Positions 9,871-19,286 of a stretch of DNA of 64,000 bases are shown in pieces (positions within the stretch are counted from its first letter, which is position 1; the number at the start of each line of letters is the position of its first letter). Origin of the DNA: Actinomyces oris (GTDB lineage: Bacteria > Actinomycetota > Actinomycetes > Actinomycetales > Actinomycetaceae). The stretch lies in contig NZ_MSKL01000011.1 in assembly GCF_001937665.1 (NCBI RefSeq), positions 1-64,000 of the forward strand, written 5' to 3'. Under the pieces are notes generated by a model, which did no database searches, was not told the DNA's origin, and was given only the letters and a program-made list of their open reading frames with translations. Made by a program: the position numbers and the translations under genes.

Positions 9871-10365
9871 GTGACGCGTTTCCGAGCCGGTGGTGAGGGT
9901 TTGTATAGCGATGCTGTGGTGCACCTGGGCAGCATCAACTCGAACAACTGGCTACCCCTGCTCGCCTTCCGCAAGCGTCTCATCGCGGGTGAGGTGGCTC
10001 CAGAACCGAGCACGGCTAGCGTAGCGCCCACCGAGCAGGCGAGCGAGACCACGACGACCCGCGGTATCCGCAACACGGCCTGCCGTCCGATCAGCGCGGC
10101 CAAGAAGGAGCAGATCCTGAGGCTTGAGCCCACAGGTATGTCGGCCCACGAGATCGCTGCCGAGGTCGGTGTCACTGAGTCCACCGTCCGCGCCACGTGC
10201 CGCCAGGCCAAGCGACCACCCCGCCGCAAGCGACACTTCACCAGCGATGACCTCCAACGTGCCCAGCAGCTCTACGCTCAAGGTCGTACCTACATCGATA
10301 TCGGTCTGGAGCTCGGCTTCGGGCGGGATACGGTGAGCAAGCATCTGGCGGCCGCGCAGAAATGA
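9871..10365 (+). CDS. Two-helix-turn-helix DNA-binding protein
   Basis: About 164 aa from the GTG preceded by GAGGAAC; the frame is open upstream into the preceding gene. The C-terminal half contains two consecutive helix-turn-helix units: MSAHEIAAEVGVTESTVRATC and, after a basic linker (KRPPRRKRH), a second with YIDIGLELGFGRDTVSKHL. This arrangement resembles the C-terminal HTH of resolvases and transposases, so it could be a recombinase remnant or a small element regulator. The N-terminal 60 residues are unlike anything I recognise. It lies at the left edge of the island. Confidence 0.6.
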   Translation: MTRFRAGGEGLYSDAVVHLGSINSNNWLPLLAFRKRLIAGEVAPEPSTASVAPTEQASETTTTRGIRNTACRPISAAKKEQILRLEPTGMSAHEIAAEVGVTESTVRATCRQAKRPPRRKRHFTSDDLQRAQQLYAQGRTYIDIGLELGFGRDTVSKHLAAAQK

Positions 10366-10741
10366 CAAGAGGCGGGGGAGCAGTGTGTGTCCTCTGCTCT
10401 TCTCGTAGATGGCGATGTAGATCGTCAAGCGCATAGCCCTCCACCACACTCCACCGTAGTCATACGTCTCAAGGAGACAGTGGTAAGCCTGCGCAACGAT
10501 CCGGCCGATCTTGTCCTTTAGAGGCGGGTGCGTTCATGCCTATGCCGAGAGCGAGGCTGTCAAGCACATTGCCCAGTTGCCGAGCGTCAGTAAGGGTAAG
10601 GATACAGTGCAGACGAGTAATGTAGGGCGGGAAATGCGACATATGAGGGGCTCTCAGAGTTGTAGTGATCGCCTCCATTTGCGCAGTATGGGGATTCATG
10701 TGAAATAAGTCTAGTTAACTGCTAAAGTGTGCTCATATACC
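10366..10741. other. Intergenic stretch without recognisable gene
   Basis: About 375 bp of mixed base composition between the HTH gene and the AT-rich gene at 10742. Short frames exist on both strands but none has a ribosome site or recognisable protein sequence. Composition shifts toward AT along this stretch, consistent with a junction between DNA of different origin. Confidence 0.4.
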
Positions 10742-11263
10742 TCAGGTCTCATCATACCCGTACACAAACGCCCCTGTTGAAAGCGACAGGCAAAATACCT
10801 CGCTGTGCGGTCCAGGATGGTAGCGAGCGATACAATGGCTATCCTTTCCTGTTGCCATGCGAAGGGTACTGCGCAAGCCGGACGGCAAACTTTTTTCGTC
10901 ACTCTGCAGTGCCGATGCCTCATCATTATCGAGTTCGCTATATGACTGCCAAGATGAGCAGCCACCTGAGCAATCGGCAAACAGTTGATTAGCAAGCAAT
11001 TTATGACGTTTCTCGGCATCGGAAATATAGCCAATTACGCTGCCGCTTGGGCCGTCGCGGCTGAACTTGGGTGAACCTTGGCTATACCGAATGTCGAGAG
11101 CCCGAGTGTGCTCGTTAGGCAAACGTTGCTTGAGTGTGCTAGTCGCGTCAACCGCAAAGAATGGTGATGTGAGAAGTACGTATGGAATGCCATAAATAAT
11201 GATTCCTGAGCCAATGAGGCCAGTGGCAATAATAAAGATGGTTCTTAGGATAAATCGTAACAT
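10742..11263 (-). CDS. AT-rich small membrane-anchored protein
   Basis: 173-aa protein of unknown family. The N-terminus is a long hydrophobic segment (residues about 4-33) with a single basic residue before it, giving a membrane anchor with an exported domain. The soluble part has four to five cysteines, including CSGGCSSW. Codon use differs strongly from the backbone: codon 2 is TTA, and AT-ending codons are frequent, suggesting recent transfer. Upstream the DNA is very AT-rich with an outer ATACGT/ACGTAT repeat. No function can be assigned. Confidence 0.55.
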   Translation of the reverse strand: MLRFILRTIFIIATGLIGSGIIIYGIPYVLLTSPFFAVDATSTLKQRLPNEHTRALDIRYSQGSPKFSRDGPSGSVIGYISDAEKRHKLLANQLFADCSGGCSSWQSYSELDNDEASALQSDEKSLPSGLRSTLRMATGKDSHCIARYHPGPHSEVFCLSLSTGAFVYGYDET

Positions 11264-11576
11264 ACGTTATATATTATACGTATTCTATAAAATTAATCCA
11301 ATCAAACATTGAGTTGGTTTATCGCATAACCGAACCTGTCCACAGGCTCGAATATAATCTACTCGCCCCCTCCTTTATTCTTGATAAGTCAAAACCATTG
11401 GTTGGTTGGAAATTTACTGGCTCTTCGTGTTTAAAGGTGTAGTGGCCGGGGCCTATTGAAGTGCGTAGGTGGGGCGGGTGCGTCGTTGCTTGGGTAGGGG
11501 TCGAGGTCTCCCGATGATGGGAGCTGCTACATACTGGGATGCGTGTTGTGTGGCGGACATACAAACCAACAAGTCG
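11264..11576. other. AT-rich intergenic stretch
   Basis: About 310 bp upstream of the 10742 gene. The first 80 bases are strongly AT-rich and probably contain its promoter. I see no gene or structured RNA in the remainder. Confidence 0.4.
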
Positions 11577-12176
11577 CTAATCGAGGATCGCGCGCTCCAA
11601 TTCAGCGGAAAGGCGACAAAACTCGATAGCCTGCAACTCACTCATCTCTACGTCTGCGTACTGATGAACAATCTGGTTGCGCATCTGATTGAGTCGCTCA
11701 GCGGCGCTCGCTTCCTCAGAACTAAGCAGGCCAGTTTCTTGCGCTTCCTTGATCATCCTGCCCATTGGCTGCGGTCGCCGCCGATCTTCCGGTGACTGGG
11801 GCGCCTCTCGGTACGCTTTGTCCATGCGCCGACGAAGTACCGACTCAAATCGTGCTGCACTCGCCAGTGCGGCCGCTGCGGGATCTATGGCAGCAATCTC
11901 AGCGAAGCTCTTTGAAGGGGACTCCTCGAGAGTGTCAGTTGGACTTGCACTGGGTGCTGACGTCGATACGGCTTGGCGGACGCTGTCGAGTTCGAAATCG
12001 ATCTTGCGGGTGGTCAGCTTAACGCCGCTCAGCCCCGCTTCGATTTGCTCTACGTTCTTTGGGTCAAGCAGTTTTAGCAAGCGTCCTTTGAGGAGCCAAA
12101 CGGCGACAAGGATCGTGATTGGCCAAGCAACGTGACTGACTAGGGCCACGGCCAGTTTGGCCCACTCAAGTTTCAT
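11577..12176 (-). CDS. Membrane-anchored protein with HEPN/DUF4145-like C-terminus
   Basis: 199-aa protein. One N-terminal membrane helix (VAWPITILVAVWLLKG) is followed by a Ser/Pro-rich linker and an alpha-helical C-terminal domain. In that domain, MRNQIVH resembles the Rx(4-6)H element of HEPN or DUF4145-like folds (R, N and H separated as in RNxxVH). HEPN proteins are often RNases in defence and toxin systems, while DUF4145 members accompany restriction genes. The resemblance is by eye only. The gene lies alone just left of the IS3 element. Confidence 0.5.
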   Translation of the reverse strand: MKLEWAKLAVALVSHVAWPITILVAVWLLKGRLLKLLDPKNVEQIEAGLSGVKLTTRKIDFELDSVRQAVSTSAPSASPTDTLEESPSKSFAEIAAIDPAAAALASAARFESVLRRRMDKAYREAPQSPEDRRRPQPMGRMIKEAQETGLLSSEEASAAERLNQMRNQIVHQYADVEMSELQAIEFCRLSAELERAILD

Positions 12177-12362
12177 GTCACTAACCCTAGTGGCGTCTCA
12201 TCTCACGAGGGTCCAGACAGGGCAGACCCGCGTGTCGCGTGACGTGTGGTGTATGCCATGCTGGGCATGGACACTTCCGATTGTTCGTCGCGTCGCCGGC
12301 TCGTGCTGATTGAATCGCCCCGGGTTTGATGGAGGCAGTGATGACACGGAAGGATCACTGTC

Positions 12363-13555
12363 ATGGGACAGAAGAAGTACCCCGATGAGCTGCGGGAGCG
12401 AGCCACGAGGATGACCTTGGAGGCACTGTCTGACCCGGCGCGGGCCAAGGGCTCGATCCGTCGGATCGCCGACGAGCTGGGCGTCCACCCCGAGGCTCTA
12501 CGCACCTGGGTCAAGAAGGCCCAGATCGACCAGGGCACCCGGCCCGGCACCACCACCGATGAGACGCAGCGGATCAAGGAGCTGGAGAAAGAAGTCCGAG
12601 AGCTGCGAAGAGCCAACGCGATCCTGAAGAGCGCGTCAGCTTGTCTATCGCGGCGGAGTGTGAGCGCCCGTCCCGTTGATCTGCCAGTACATCGAGACCA
12701 AGAAGGAGGAGTTCGGGGTCGAGCCGATCTGCCGGGCGTTGACCAGCGCCGGAGTCAAGATCGCCCCGAGCACGTGACTCACGCAGCCAAGACCCGTCCC
12801 CCATCAGCCAGGTCGTTGCGCGACGAGACTCTCAAGACGGAGATATCCAAGGTCCACAAGGACAACTACTCGGTGCTGGGGGCCCGCAAGATGCACGTAA
12901 TGCTCAACCGCCCTGAGATCGCCGAGCGTCACGGTGCCGGTCATGTGGCCCGCTGTACCGTCGAACGCCTCATGGGCGACTTGGGCCTGCGCGGCGTCAG
13001 ACGCGCCAAATCACCACGTACCACGCGCTCGGTGTCTAAGGACCAGTGCCCGGCCGACCTGGTCAAGCGCCACTTCGAGGCGTTTGCTCCCAATGAGCTG
13101 TGGGTCGCCGACATCACCTATGTCCGTACGTTCTCGGGGTGGGTGTACGTCGCTTTCGTCACCGACGTGTACTCGCGGCGGATCATCGGCTGGCAGACCT
13201 CCACCAGTCTGTACACCGACCTGGCTCTGGATGCCCTCAAGATGGCGGTCTGGCAACGGAAACGCGCCGGAGCTGATCTCTGTGGCCTGGTGCATCACTC
13301 CGACCGCGGGGTGCAGTACAGGTCCATCCGCTACGGGGCCGCCCTGGCCGAGTGCGAGGCGGTCGCCTCGGTGGGTTCGAAGGGGGACTCCTACGACAAC
13401 GCCCTGAGGTAGGCGGGGTGTGCGGCCGTGGGTGGTGGGTTCGAAGGGGGACTCCTACGACAACGCCCTGGCCGAGGCGCTCAACTCGCTGTACAAGGCC
13501 GAGCAACCACCGGTACCAGATAAACCAGTTTCCACCAAACCCGAGGCTTTGATGC
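12363..13555 (+). pseudogene. IS3-family transposase (OrfA + OrfB), disrupted
   Basis: OrfA starts at 12363 with an HTH (IADELGVHPEALRTWVKKAQ) and a leucine-zipper-like helix (IKELEKEVRELRRANAIL). The region around 12635-12665 departs from the usual OrfA end. OrfB then begins in another frame at about 12678 (ICQYIETKKEEFGVEP), breaks near 12774 and resumes from 12783 (AAKTRPPS). The DDE residues are partly visible: D in WVADITYV, D in HHSDRGVQY. The expected E lies past a stop after DNAL at 13409-13411. A 37-bp segment encoding SKGDSYDNAL is duplicated (13370-13406 and 13434-13470), and the second copy continues into AEALNSLYKAE before the remainder is lost. It is not expected to make an active transposase. 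Confidence 0.85.
13370..13470. repeat. 37-bp direct duplication inside the IS3 transposase
   Basis: Identical 37-bp copies at 13370-13406 and 13434-13470, 64 bp apart start to start, separated by 27 bp with no obvious relation to the IS. Both copies encode the conserved segment before the catalytic Glu. The spacer brings the stop codon that truncates the frame. Confidence 0.9.
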
Positions 13556-13612
13556 CCCCATCAAGCAGATCATAGGCTCTGCCTACTACAAGCTCAAACG
13601 CGAAGAGCCGCA

Positions 13613-14578
13613 CTACCAGCCGCCACCTCCGTTATCAAGGCCAAGTTCACTGCATGTTTTGGCTTGTCCACCTGCTGTACCTGCTCCTTCGGAGCCGCCT
13701 TGTGCGGGTGCATTCGGAAGATCTCCTAGAGAGAAAATATTATACTCCATAGCGGCGCCAGTTACGGCCTCTTGGTGGAGTATGTCATACTCGCCGCCTG
13801 CCTCAAAATTATAATAGTCATACACGAGATAACATGATGACGACAGCCGGTAAATGTCGAAATGCCCCAACGCTAAGTGTGTCGGTAGATCTACCTTATT
13901 GCGATTGGGGTCAAACCCTGCCATGCCCCCCACGGGAATTTTATATGCGATATCGAGGAAGTCTTGATAGTCGACAAAGTAGTTCCAACTAATGAACGTA
14001 TCGGCTCCTGGAGTGCCAGCAACTCTCTGGTAGTGAGCAAGCAACATTTCTGGCAATCCCGGTTCTACGTGCGGGTTGTTTGGGAAAAAGTATGCGATGT
14101 TGTAGCGCTCTGGAATAGTCGGTGGCTTTTTAAGATAGACGGTGACGTTGCCGCCAAACTTGAATGGGAATTTCCTATCGGCCTCAGGCGGTCCGTTGGG
14201 GTCGCACATCGGCACGACTGGATCATCGCCACCTGTATCGAGGTAGGCGTGTGATACCAGGCCAGTCGGATATCCTGGTATCCTGTACCAAATGGTACTT
14301 GCAGGCTGTCCAGGGAACGGGCTGGGGACGGCGCTCCCACTAATCCAGCACATCGGCCATACGAAGGAGCCAGCACTGATAGTATCGATGATATTCTCGT
14401 TAGTGCTGGTGTCGGCAGTATTGCGCACATTGATGTATTGGACTTCGGGTGTATCAAACACCTTCACAACAGCATAGTTTGCACTTGCCGTTGGTGCTGC
14501 AAACACTGCTGCAGCGGTGGCTAACGGCACGCTGAGGCAGATTGTCATCAGTTTTTTTGCTTTGCTCGTCTTGCTCAT
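13613..14578 (-). CDS. Secreted protein of unknown family
   Basis: 321-aa protein with a classical signal peptide: a basic start (MSKTSKAKK), a hydrophobic core and a probable signal peptidase site after PTASA. GAGGAGG precedes the ATG. The mature part begins with a strand-rich segment containing VQYINVRNTADTSTN, reminiscent of bacterial SH3 domains, then an aromatic-rich middle (YFVDYQDFLDIAYKIP), and ends in a Gly-rich tail with one Cys. Base composition is lower in GC than the backbone, and it sits directly beside the IS3 remnant, so transfer is likely. It may be a secreted effector or wall-associated protein; that is inference only. Confidence 0.7.
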   Translation of the reverse strand: MSKTSKAKKLMTICLSVPLATAAAVFAAPTASANYAVVKVFDTPEVQYINVRNTADTSTNENIIDTISAGSFVWPMCWISGSAVPSPFPGQPASTIWYRIPGYPTGLVSHAYLDTGGDDPVVPMCDPNGPPEADRKFPFKFGGNVTVYLKKPPTIPERYNIAYFFPNNPHVEPGLPEMLLAHYQRVAGTPGADTFISWNYFVDYQDFLDIAYKIPVGGMAGFDPNRNKVDLPTHLALGHFDIYRLSSSCYLVYDYYNFEAGGEYDILHQEAVTGAAMEYNIFSLGDLPNAPAQGGSEGAGTAGGQAKTCSELGLDNGGGGW

Positions 14579-15182
14579 CGTGATCCTCCTCGGGGATGAG
14601 GGCGATGGAGCTGTTGACTCCAGCAGACGTCCTTGCCTGCATCTCCGAGGCTATACCGCCTAGACGATTAGTAGTGGCACACGTCACCAACTGTGATGAA
14701 ACCGTAACAAATACTGTGGTGGCAGCCAATGCTGATGAGTGAACGTTGGAGGAGCGACGCAAAAGCCGCCCTGGGAGCTGGCGTCTGTGGGGGCCAACTT
14801 CCCAGGGCGAGTCGATGTGGTAAGAGCATGCTCAGGCGCTGGCGGCGTGTACCTGTCCTTCACCTGCGCCGCAGTAGTGGATGGTCAGATCGCAGAGTGA
14901 CCCACCGGTTTCAAGCGGCACTACTCTGAACTGCCGCATGTATCCGTCACTCGAGGCCCACTGAGTGGGGGTGGGTGACAGGTGCCGGTGAAGGCGCTAC
15001 CCCTGGGGCTGAGCCCGATCCGAGTGCGCGCTGAGGCGGACCGGAGGGGCGCAGTGGCACGATGCAGGATGTTGATTGTTCAACGTGTTCTGTCAGCGGC
15101 ACTGTACTGCTCTGTTACTCGTATCCGTCGGCGTTCCTCCGAGTGCTCACTCCATGCGATCCAATACGTCTGCTCGTGATTT
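14579..15182. other. 600-bp intergenic stretch with a long inverted repeat
   Basis: No credible gene. The part next to 14578 should hold the promoter of the secreted-protein gene. A perfect 10-bp inverted repeat, CGCCCTGGGA and TCCCAGGGCG, lies at 14767-14776 and 14800-14809 around a 23-nt loop; it could be a structured RNA, terminator or binding site. The remainder is high-GC and looks like remnant DNA. Confidence 0.45.
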
Positions 15183-17759
15183 CTAACCATTACGGTAATT
15201 ATTTCGGGCGGTCTGCAAATCACTCCAATCGCTCTCAAGGTCGGCGGGCGTCGGCCTAGTTCCTAGAGTTACCAATGGCTGTGAATGGCTATCAATATAG
15301 CGGCAGGAGTCCCTAAATACTCGACTGACCACCTGAATTACTTCTGGCAACAGATCCACTTTGACTTTCGAAAGGCAGTTCAAGCGCACGTTGGGCTGGT
15401 ATCGCAATGTCACTCCGGCAAAGACTTCTGTCTCAATAAATACCTCACACCAAGAACGAATCAAGCTATAGCCCCTCTGAACCAGTTCGTCACGCTCATT
15501 GCTGTCCTTTGACGACTTTGCTTCCTGTACAATCGAGTTGATCCGCTTTGAGATTTTTGAATAGGAGTCCCATCTTGGATGGCTTCCTCGCACGATGAAA
15601 CCTTTACCGTTTTCGTCAGAAATCTGAAAGTATGCGCACGTTCGTCCAGTATCGTCGATAATTTGCAGGAGCTTTGTCGTGAAAAAAATATCGTGAGTAA
15701 ACACGATGACCTGAGCTGTTTCAGAAAAAGCCACAACTCTTTCTGCGACTTCGCTAACTCGACGATGGTCGAGGCTTGAAACAGGATCGTCAAAGATCAC
15801 GGGCGCTGTTACTCCAGAAAGCCGGGCTTCGGCAAGAAAGTCAGCCATAGCAAGTACTTTCTGCTCACCTTCAGAAAATACCGCAGAAGGCTTATGATTG
15901 TCGGCCACTATTCTATTGCGCTGCGCACGCCCTTGCCGCCCAATGTGATTCACCTTCACTACTGGAGCCCGGAGCGCCTTACATTCTTCTGCAAATAGAG
16001 TGTCGAAATCAATGTTGATGAGTTTTTCGTTGGCTCGTTTAGAATATTCTGTAAGTTTGCGAGTAAGGCGTGTAAACTGCTCGCTGCAGTTATCAAGCCG
16101 AGCAAACCACTGAGCCTTGGTGACAAACTCTTCGATATTGGTCCACGACTTGCCAAGCTCAACCGCCGCAACAAGTTCAGAAAGGCGATGCTTCTCTTTT
16201 TGCAGTATTTCGGAGCGATTTGCGTCTTGATCTTGGAGTTGTTCACGTTCTTGCGTTATGTTCTCGAATTCAGTTTTCAGATCTACACCATCAATACTTA
16301 CGGTGTTGGTCGCCGACAGCGCTAGTTGTTCAGTAGCGGAAAGAGTCTCGACTGCTACTTCAAGCGCATTCACAATCCGCTCGAGCTTAGCATAATAGGC
16401 GGGCTTGTCGTCGGAGTTGGCATGTTCCTGTATAAGTGTTTTGGCATCAGAGAGTTGTGTCGACGTTAGTCTCCCAACGAGCTTCTTGAGTCGTTCTTTG
16501 CTGCTATTGATGTCCGCAGAGATCTTATCTTCCAGGAGTTCGGAATACTTCTCGATGAGCGTGCGAGCTGCATCCTGCAATGGTTGCCGACAATACAGGC
16601 AGCGCCCGGTATCGTATACCGAATGTGCATCGAGGTGTTGACGATACCTCTCGGCGGACTCGATGAACATCATCCAGGTGTCATCTGGAGCCATTGGCAA
16701 GTCGGCTTCTTTAAACAGTGCATCGCGGAATAGTCGATAGTTCTCTTCGAGCTGCTTAAGTTTCTGGCGCTCTTGCTCGTATGCATCGACGTCAAAGTCT
16801 TCTATCGCACGGGTGGCTTCACAGGCTTGGCTTAATGCTTGTTCAGTGCGCTGCAGCTCTCGAATCCTGATTTTGATAGTATTGGATTCCAGCTCGGCCA
16901 CCCTCGTACGTTGCGATTCGATACGGGTGTTAACCTCTGGGTCGGCGACTGCCATTGTTTTTAGGTGCGCTAGGTCTGTTGCAGCACTAAGCGAAGCGAT
17001 ATGCTGATATACACTGGTGTTTTTGTCGAACCGAGATAGGATGTCATCGAGTACTGTTGAAGGGGCTCCAGCGTTCTTTTTTGCGGTATTCTGCACTGCC
17101 TTCATGCCATCCATGACATGATCAAATAGCACCAGTGCGGCAGGCGTGTAAGTATAGTCTAGGTTGTCATCGACGTGGAGTTTGACTGCACGGCTATCGA
17201 ATATTGACATCCTGGTAAAGGGGAGTACCCCCTTTTCCCCTCGCCATATATAGCGCTGCTCATCACTATCGCCAAGTCTGTACTTGACGGTGGCTGACAT
17301 CGCCTCAGGTCGAGTGTGCGCGATGTTCCCGAGAATCTCTTTGTCGACTGTGCGGCTCTCCGCAAGCGCCTTAAAGATTCGCGAGTATCCTGTCTTACCC
17401 GTTCCGTTCTCGCCAAACAAGATAGTGAGGTGAGGATCCGGCTCAATAGTGTTGCCTGTACCCAGTGCGTTGACGCCAGTGACGTCAGACAATGACGTTA
17501 TTGTCAGCGGGACAATTGTCTCTGCGTCGGCGTTGGAGGCTATAAGCAGCGGCTCATCCGGGAGTGTTCGTTCTTCAAGTCCGTTCTCCTGCAAGAAGAG
17601 TTTGTACGCGGTAGCTGTGCTTTCACCGTCAAGCGGCGCCTTGTTGTCGATGACATTTCGTACGATGTAGCGCGCCCATTCTGGAGCTTTGTTTGCCCAC
17701 TCGACCAGGAGGTCGCGCGAGTCTTTTCTCGAAGAGGTGTTATCGTGCGTTGGGTTCAT
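15183..17759 (-). CDS. AAA_13-type ATPase with CxxC hook; possible RloC/PrrC-like anticodon nuclease
   Basis: 858-aa ABC/SMC-like ATPase. Walker A is GENGTGKT (116-123). Long charged coiled-coil regions (about 280-350 and 400-580) flank a CLYC motif (387-390) that could act as a zinc hook. The ABC signature is SEGEQ (629-633), Walker B APVIFDDPVSSLD (652-664) and the switch histidine THD (689). The last 100 residues carry R768-SWC-E772 and H825, an RxxxE...H pattern like the ACNase triad of PrrC and RloC. The ATPase part fits AAA_13, which includes RloC and PrrC. If the match is real, it would cut a tRNA anticodon during phage attack. Codon use is AT-rich relative to the backbone. It stands alone, without a restriction-modification system beside it. 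Confidence 0.8.
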   Translation of the reverse strand: MNPTHDNTSSRKDSRDLLVEWANKAPEWARYIVRNVIDNKAPLDGESTATAYKLFLQENGLEERTLPDEPLLIASNADAETIVPLTITSLSDVTGVNALGTGNTIEPDPHLTILFGENGTGKTGYSRIFKALAESRTVDKEILGNIAHTRPEAMSATVKYRLGDSDEQRYIWRGEKGVLPFTRMSIFDSRAVKLHVDDNLDYTYTPAALVLFDHVMDGMKAVQNTAKKNAGAPSTVLDDILSRFDKNTSVYQHIASLSAATDLAHLKTMAVADPEVNTRIESQRTRVAELESNTIKIRIRELQRTEQALSQACEATRAIEDFDVDAYEQERQKLKQLEENYRLFRDALFKEADLPMAPDDTWMMFIESAERYRQHLDAHSVYDTGRCLYCRQPLQDAARTLIEKYSELLEDKISADINSSKERLKKLVGRLTSTQLSDAKTLIQEHANSDDKPAYYAKLERIVNALEVAVETLSATEQLALSATNTVSIDGVDLKTEFENITQEREQLQDQDANRSEILQKEKHRLSELVAAVELGKSWTNIEEFVTKAQWFARLDNCSEQFTRLTRKLTEYSKRANEKLINIDFDTLFAEECKALRAPVVKVNHIGRQGRAQRNRIVADNHKPSAVFSEGEQKVLAMADFLAEARLSGVTAPVIFDDPVSSLDHRRVSEVAERVVAFSETAQVIVFTHDIFFTTKLLQIIDDTGRTCAYFQISDENGKGFIVRGSHPRWDSYSKISKRINSIVQEAKSSKDSNERDELVQRGYSLIRSWCEVFIETEVFAGVTLRYQPNVRLNCLSKVKVDLLPEVIQVVSRVFRDSCRYIDSHSQPLVTLGTRPTPADLESDWSDLQTARNNYRNG

Positions 17760-17895
17760 TACAGTGCTTTCGTTAGATATAGTTTATCGAGCTCTGAATA
17801 TATAATACACGAGCATTATGGTAATTCAATCGCCGAACTACCTCCACTTATCTGTAACCAGCGTGTTGCGCGGTAGTAGGTCGTTGCGTGTATCG

Positions 17896-18855
17896 TTACG
17901 CCACCACCCCCACCCCTCGCTCCATCACACTCTCTACGTCCATTCGCGCCTTCGCCAGTATCGTGCTGGCGTCACCACCAAGAATCTCCTCGATGGTCCA
18001 CGTCTTGACTGTCGCCTGTCGTGGTAACCAGATGCCGATGCGCTGGGCTTGGTAGTCGTTGTCGAGGTCAAGGATGAGGTAGCCCAGGAGCTGCATGAGG
18101 ACTTTGCGCACCCACGGCGCTGTGATGGTGTCCTTGACCTTGCAGTCGAAGAGGGTGTCGTCGATGAACCAGTCGCCGTCGGCGCCACTGACTAAGAAGT
18201 CGCCGGAGAAGGATGGGTTCGAGATGAAGAAGGCCCCATGCTTCATGCGCAGGCGCCAGTGCTTGATCTGACGCTGGTTGACGATGCGCAGCCGGGCGAT
18301 GTCTTCGAGCATGAGTGGCGGGATGGAGTCGTACACCTCATCGACGTTCCGTGCTGCCGACAGGCGTTCGCCCAGTGAGCTGCGTATTGCCCGCCCGCCG
18401 GCGCGGTAGATCGACTCGCACCAGGCGAAGACGATGCTGGCGTAGTCCTGGTCGACGTCGTCGCCGTCCCTGGTGAGCCGCTCGGCTTCGAGGAAGGCGT
18501 CGCCAAGCACGTCTGATATGTGCTGGCCGTTCGGCAGCAGCGGTGCGAGCAGATGGTTGAAGACGTCCATGCCCATCGCCGAGGCGCTCCGGCGTGGTTC
18601 GAACTCGCCTAGCATCATTCTGGTGCGGATGTCGAAGGCCATGCCGACAGTTGGTGAGTGCCGCCGTGCGTCGGTCACTCCATCCGGCAGTGGCGCCAGG
18701 GAGCGCGATTTGACGAGTTCGTAGAAACCAAGCCGTTCAGCAATCCGCTTGCCTTCCGGAGACCTGCCACCCGCTATGGCCAGCGCGGGGGCACAACCTT
18801 CCACCAGCTGCCGGAACGGAGACTGCTTCTTGTTCAGTTCGCGTGTCAGGCTCAT
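17896..18855 (-). CDS. PD-(D/E)XK (RecB-like) nuclease-fold protein
   Basis: 319 aa from the ATG at 18855; the frame is open to 18978, but that start is better placed at the conserved MSLTRELNKK. Nuclease-core residues are visible: SGD219 followed by a strand, then D237-C-K239 in DDTLFDCKVKD, and Q255-LLG-Y259, the QxxxY motif of RecB/Cas4-type enzymes. Together these predict a metal-dependent DNA nuclease. The N-terminal 180 residues are helical and unassigned. Its 5' neighbour is an XRE regulator on the same strand, 430 bp upstream. The context (AAA_13 ATPase, mobile DNA) suggests a defence role, but this is not shown. Confidence 0.68.
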   Translation of the reverse strand: MSLTRELNKKQSPFRQLVEGCAPALAIAGGRSPEGKRIAERLGFYELVKSRSLAPLPDGVTDARRHSPTVGMAFDIRTRMMLGEFEPRRSASAMGMDVFNHLLAPLLPNGQHISDVLGDAFLEAERLTRDGDDVDQDYASIVFAWCESIYRAGGRAIRSSLGERLSAARNVDEVYDSIPPLMLEDIARLRIVNQRQIKHWRLRMKHGAFFISNPSFSGDFLVSGADGDWFIDDTLFDCKVKDTITAPWVRKVLMQLLGYLILDLDNDYQAQRIGIWLPRQATVKTWTIEEILGGDASTILAKARMDVESVMERGVGVVA

Positions 18856-19286
18856 GGGAGGCTCCACCGTAGGATTGAAAGGGATATATGGCAGTGCAGA
18901 GCCGAGCGACGCCGGTGTCGCCATGGGTGACAGGGGCTGGAGGATGCCTCCAACAGAGACGGGGCTGCGTTGCCGCAATTGATAGTAAGGCGCCGTACGA
19001 TGAGCCAGTAGTCATCTCCCGTCCTGGCGGGCTGTTTGCGGCTGAATCGTGATCTGATGCGGGCACGACGCGGTGCGCTTCGCTGTGTGGGCTACGTCCT
19101 GCTGTCAGGAGTAGCCAGAGCGTCCTTGGGGATACCCGTGCCTGCGCCTGAGCGCGGGGGAGGACTCTTCGCGTCTTTCTTAACGCTGGAGAACGTCACT
19201 ATCGCAACGCGTCAGAGAAGTAGACGCCGGTGAGCCGGCGTCCAAAGGGGAGATCGAGGTGTCTGCGCCGCTACACCGCCTGCAAC
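18856..19286. other. 430-bp intergenic stretch
   Basis: Lies between the XRE regulator gene and the nuclease-fold gene, both on the minus strand. I see no credible gene. It should contain the promoter of the nuclease gene. A perfect short hairpin at 19223-19242 is listed separately. Confidence 0.45.
19223..19242 (-). terminator. Terminator-like hairpin after the XRE gene
   Basis: Perfect 8-bp GC-rich stem (GACGCCGG / CCGGCGTC) with loop TGAG, about 45 bp downstream of the XRE stop. The T-tract that follows on the minus strand is poor, so termination is plausible but not certain. Confidence 0.45.

Larger units (their letters stand above)
12307..13555 (+). mobile_element. Decayed IS3-family insertion sequence
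   Basis: About 1.25 kb. The left end carries the segment CGCCCCGGGTTTGATGGAG (12317-12335). The right end, read in reverse, gives a matching CCTCGGGTTTGGTGGAA (about 13530-13546), so the two ends are imperfect inverted repeats. Between them lie an OrfA HTH/leucine-zipper part and an OrfB rve integrase part. No clear target-site duplication could be read. The frame breaks and internal duplication indicate a dead copy. Confidence 0.82.

Noticed and set aside
14729-15259. Short plus-strand frames in the 14.6-15.2 kb gap
   Set aside because: Each is under 70 aa, with no ribosome site and no family resemblance.
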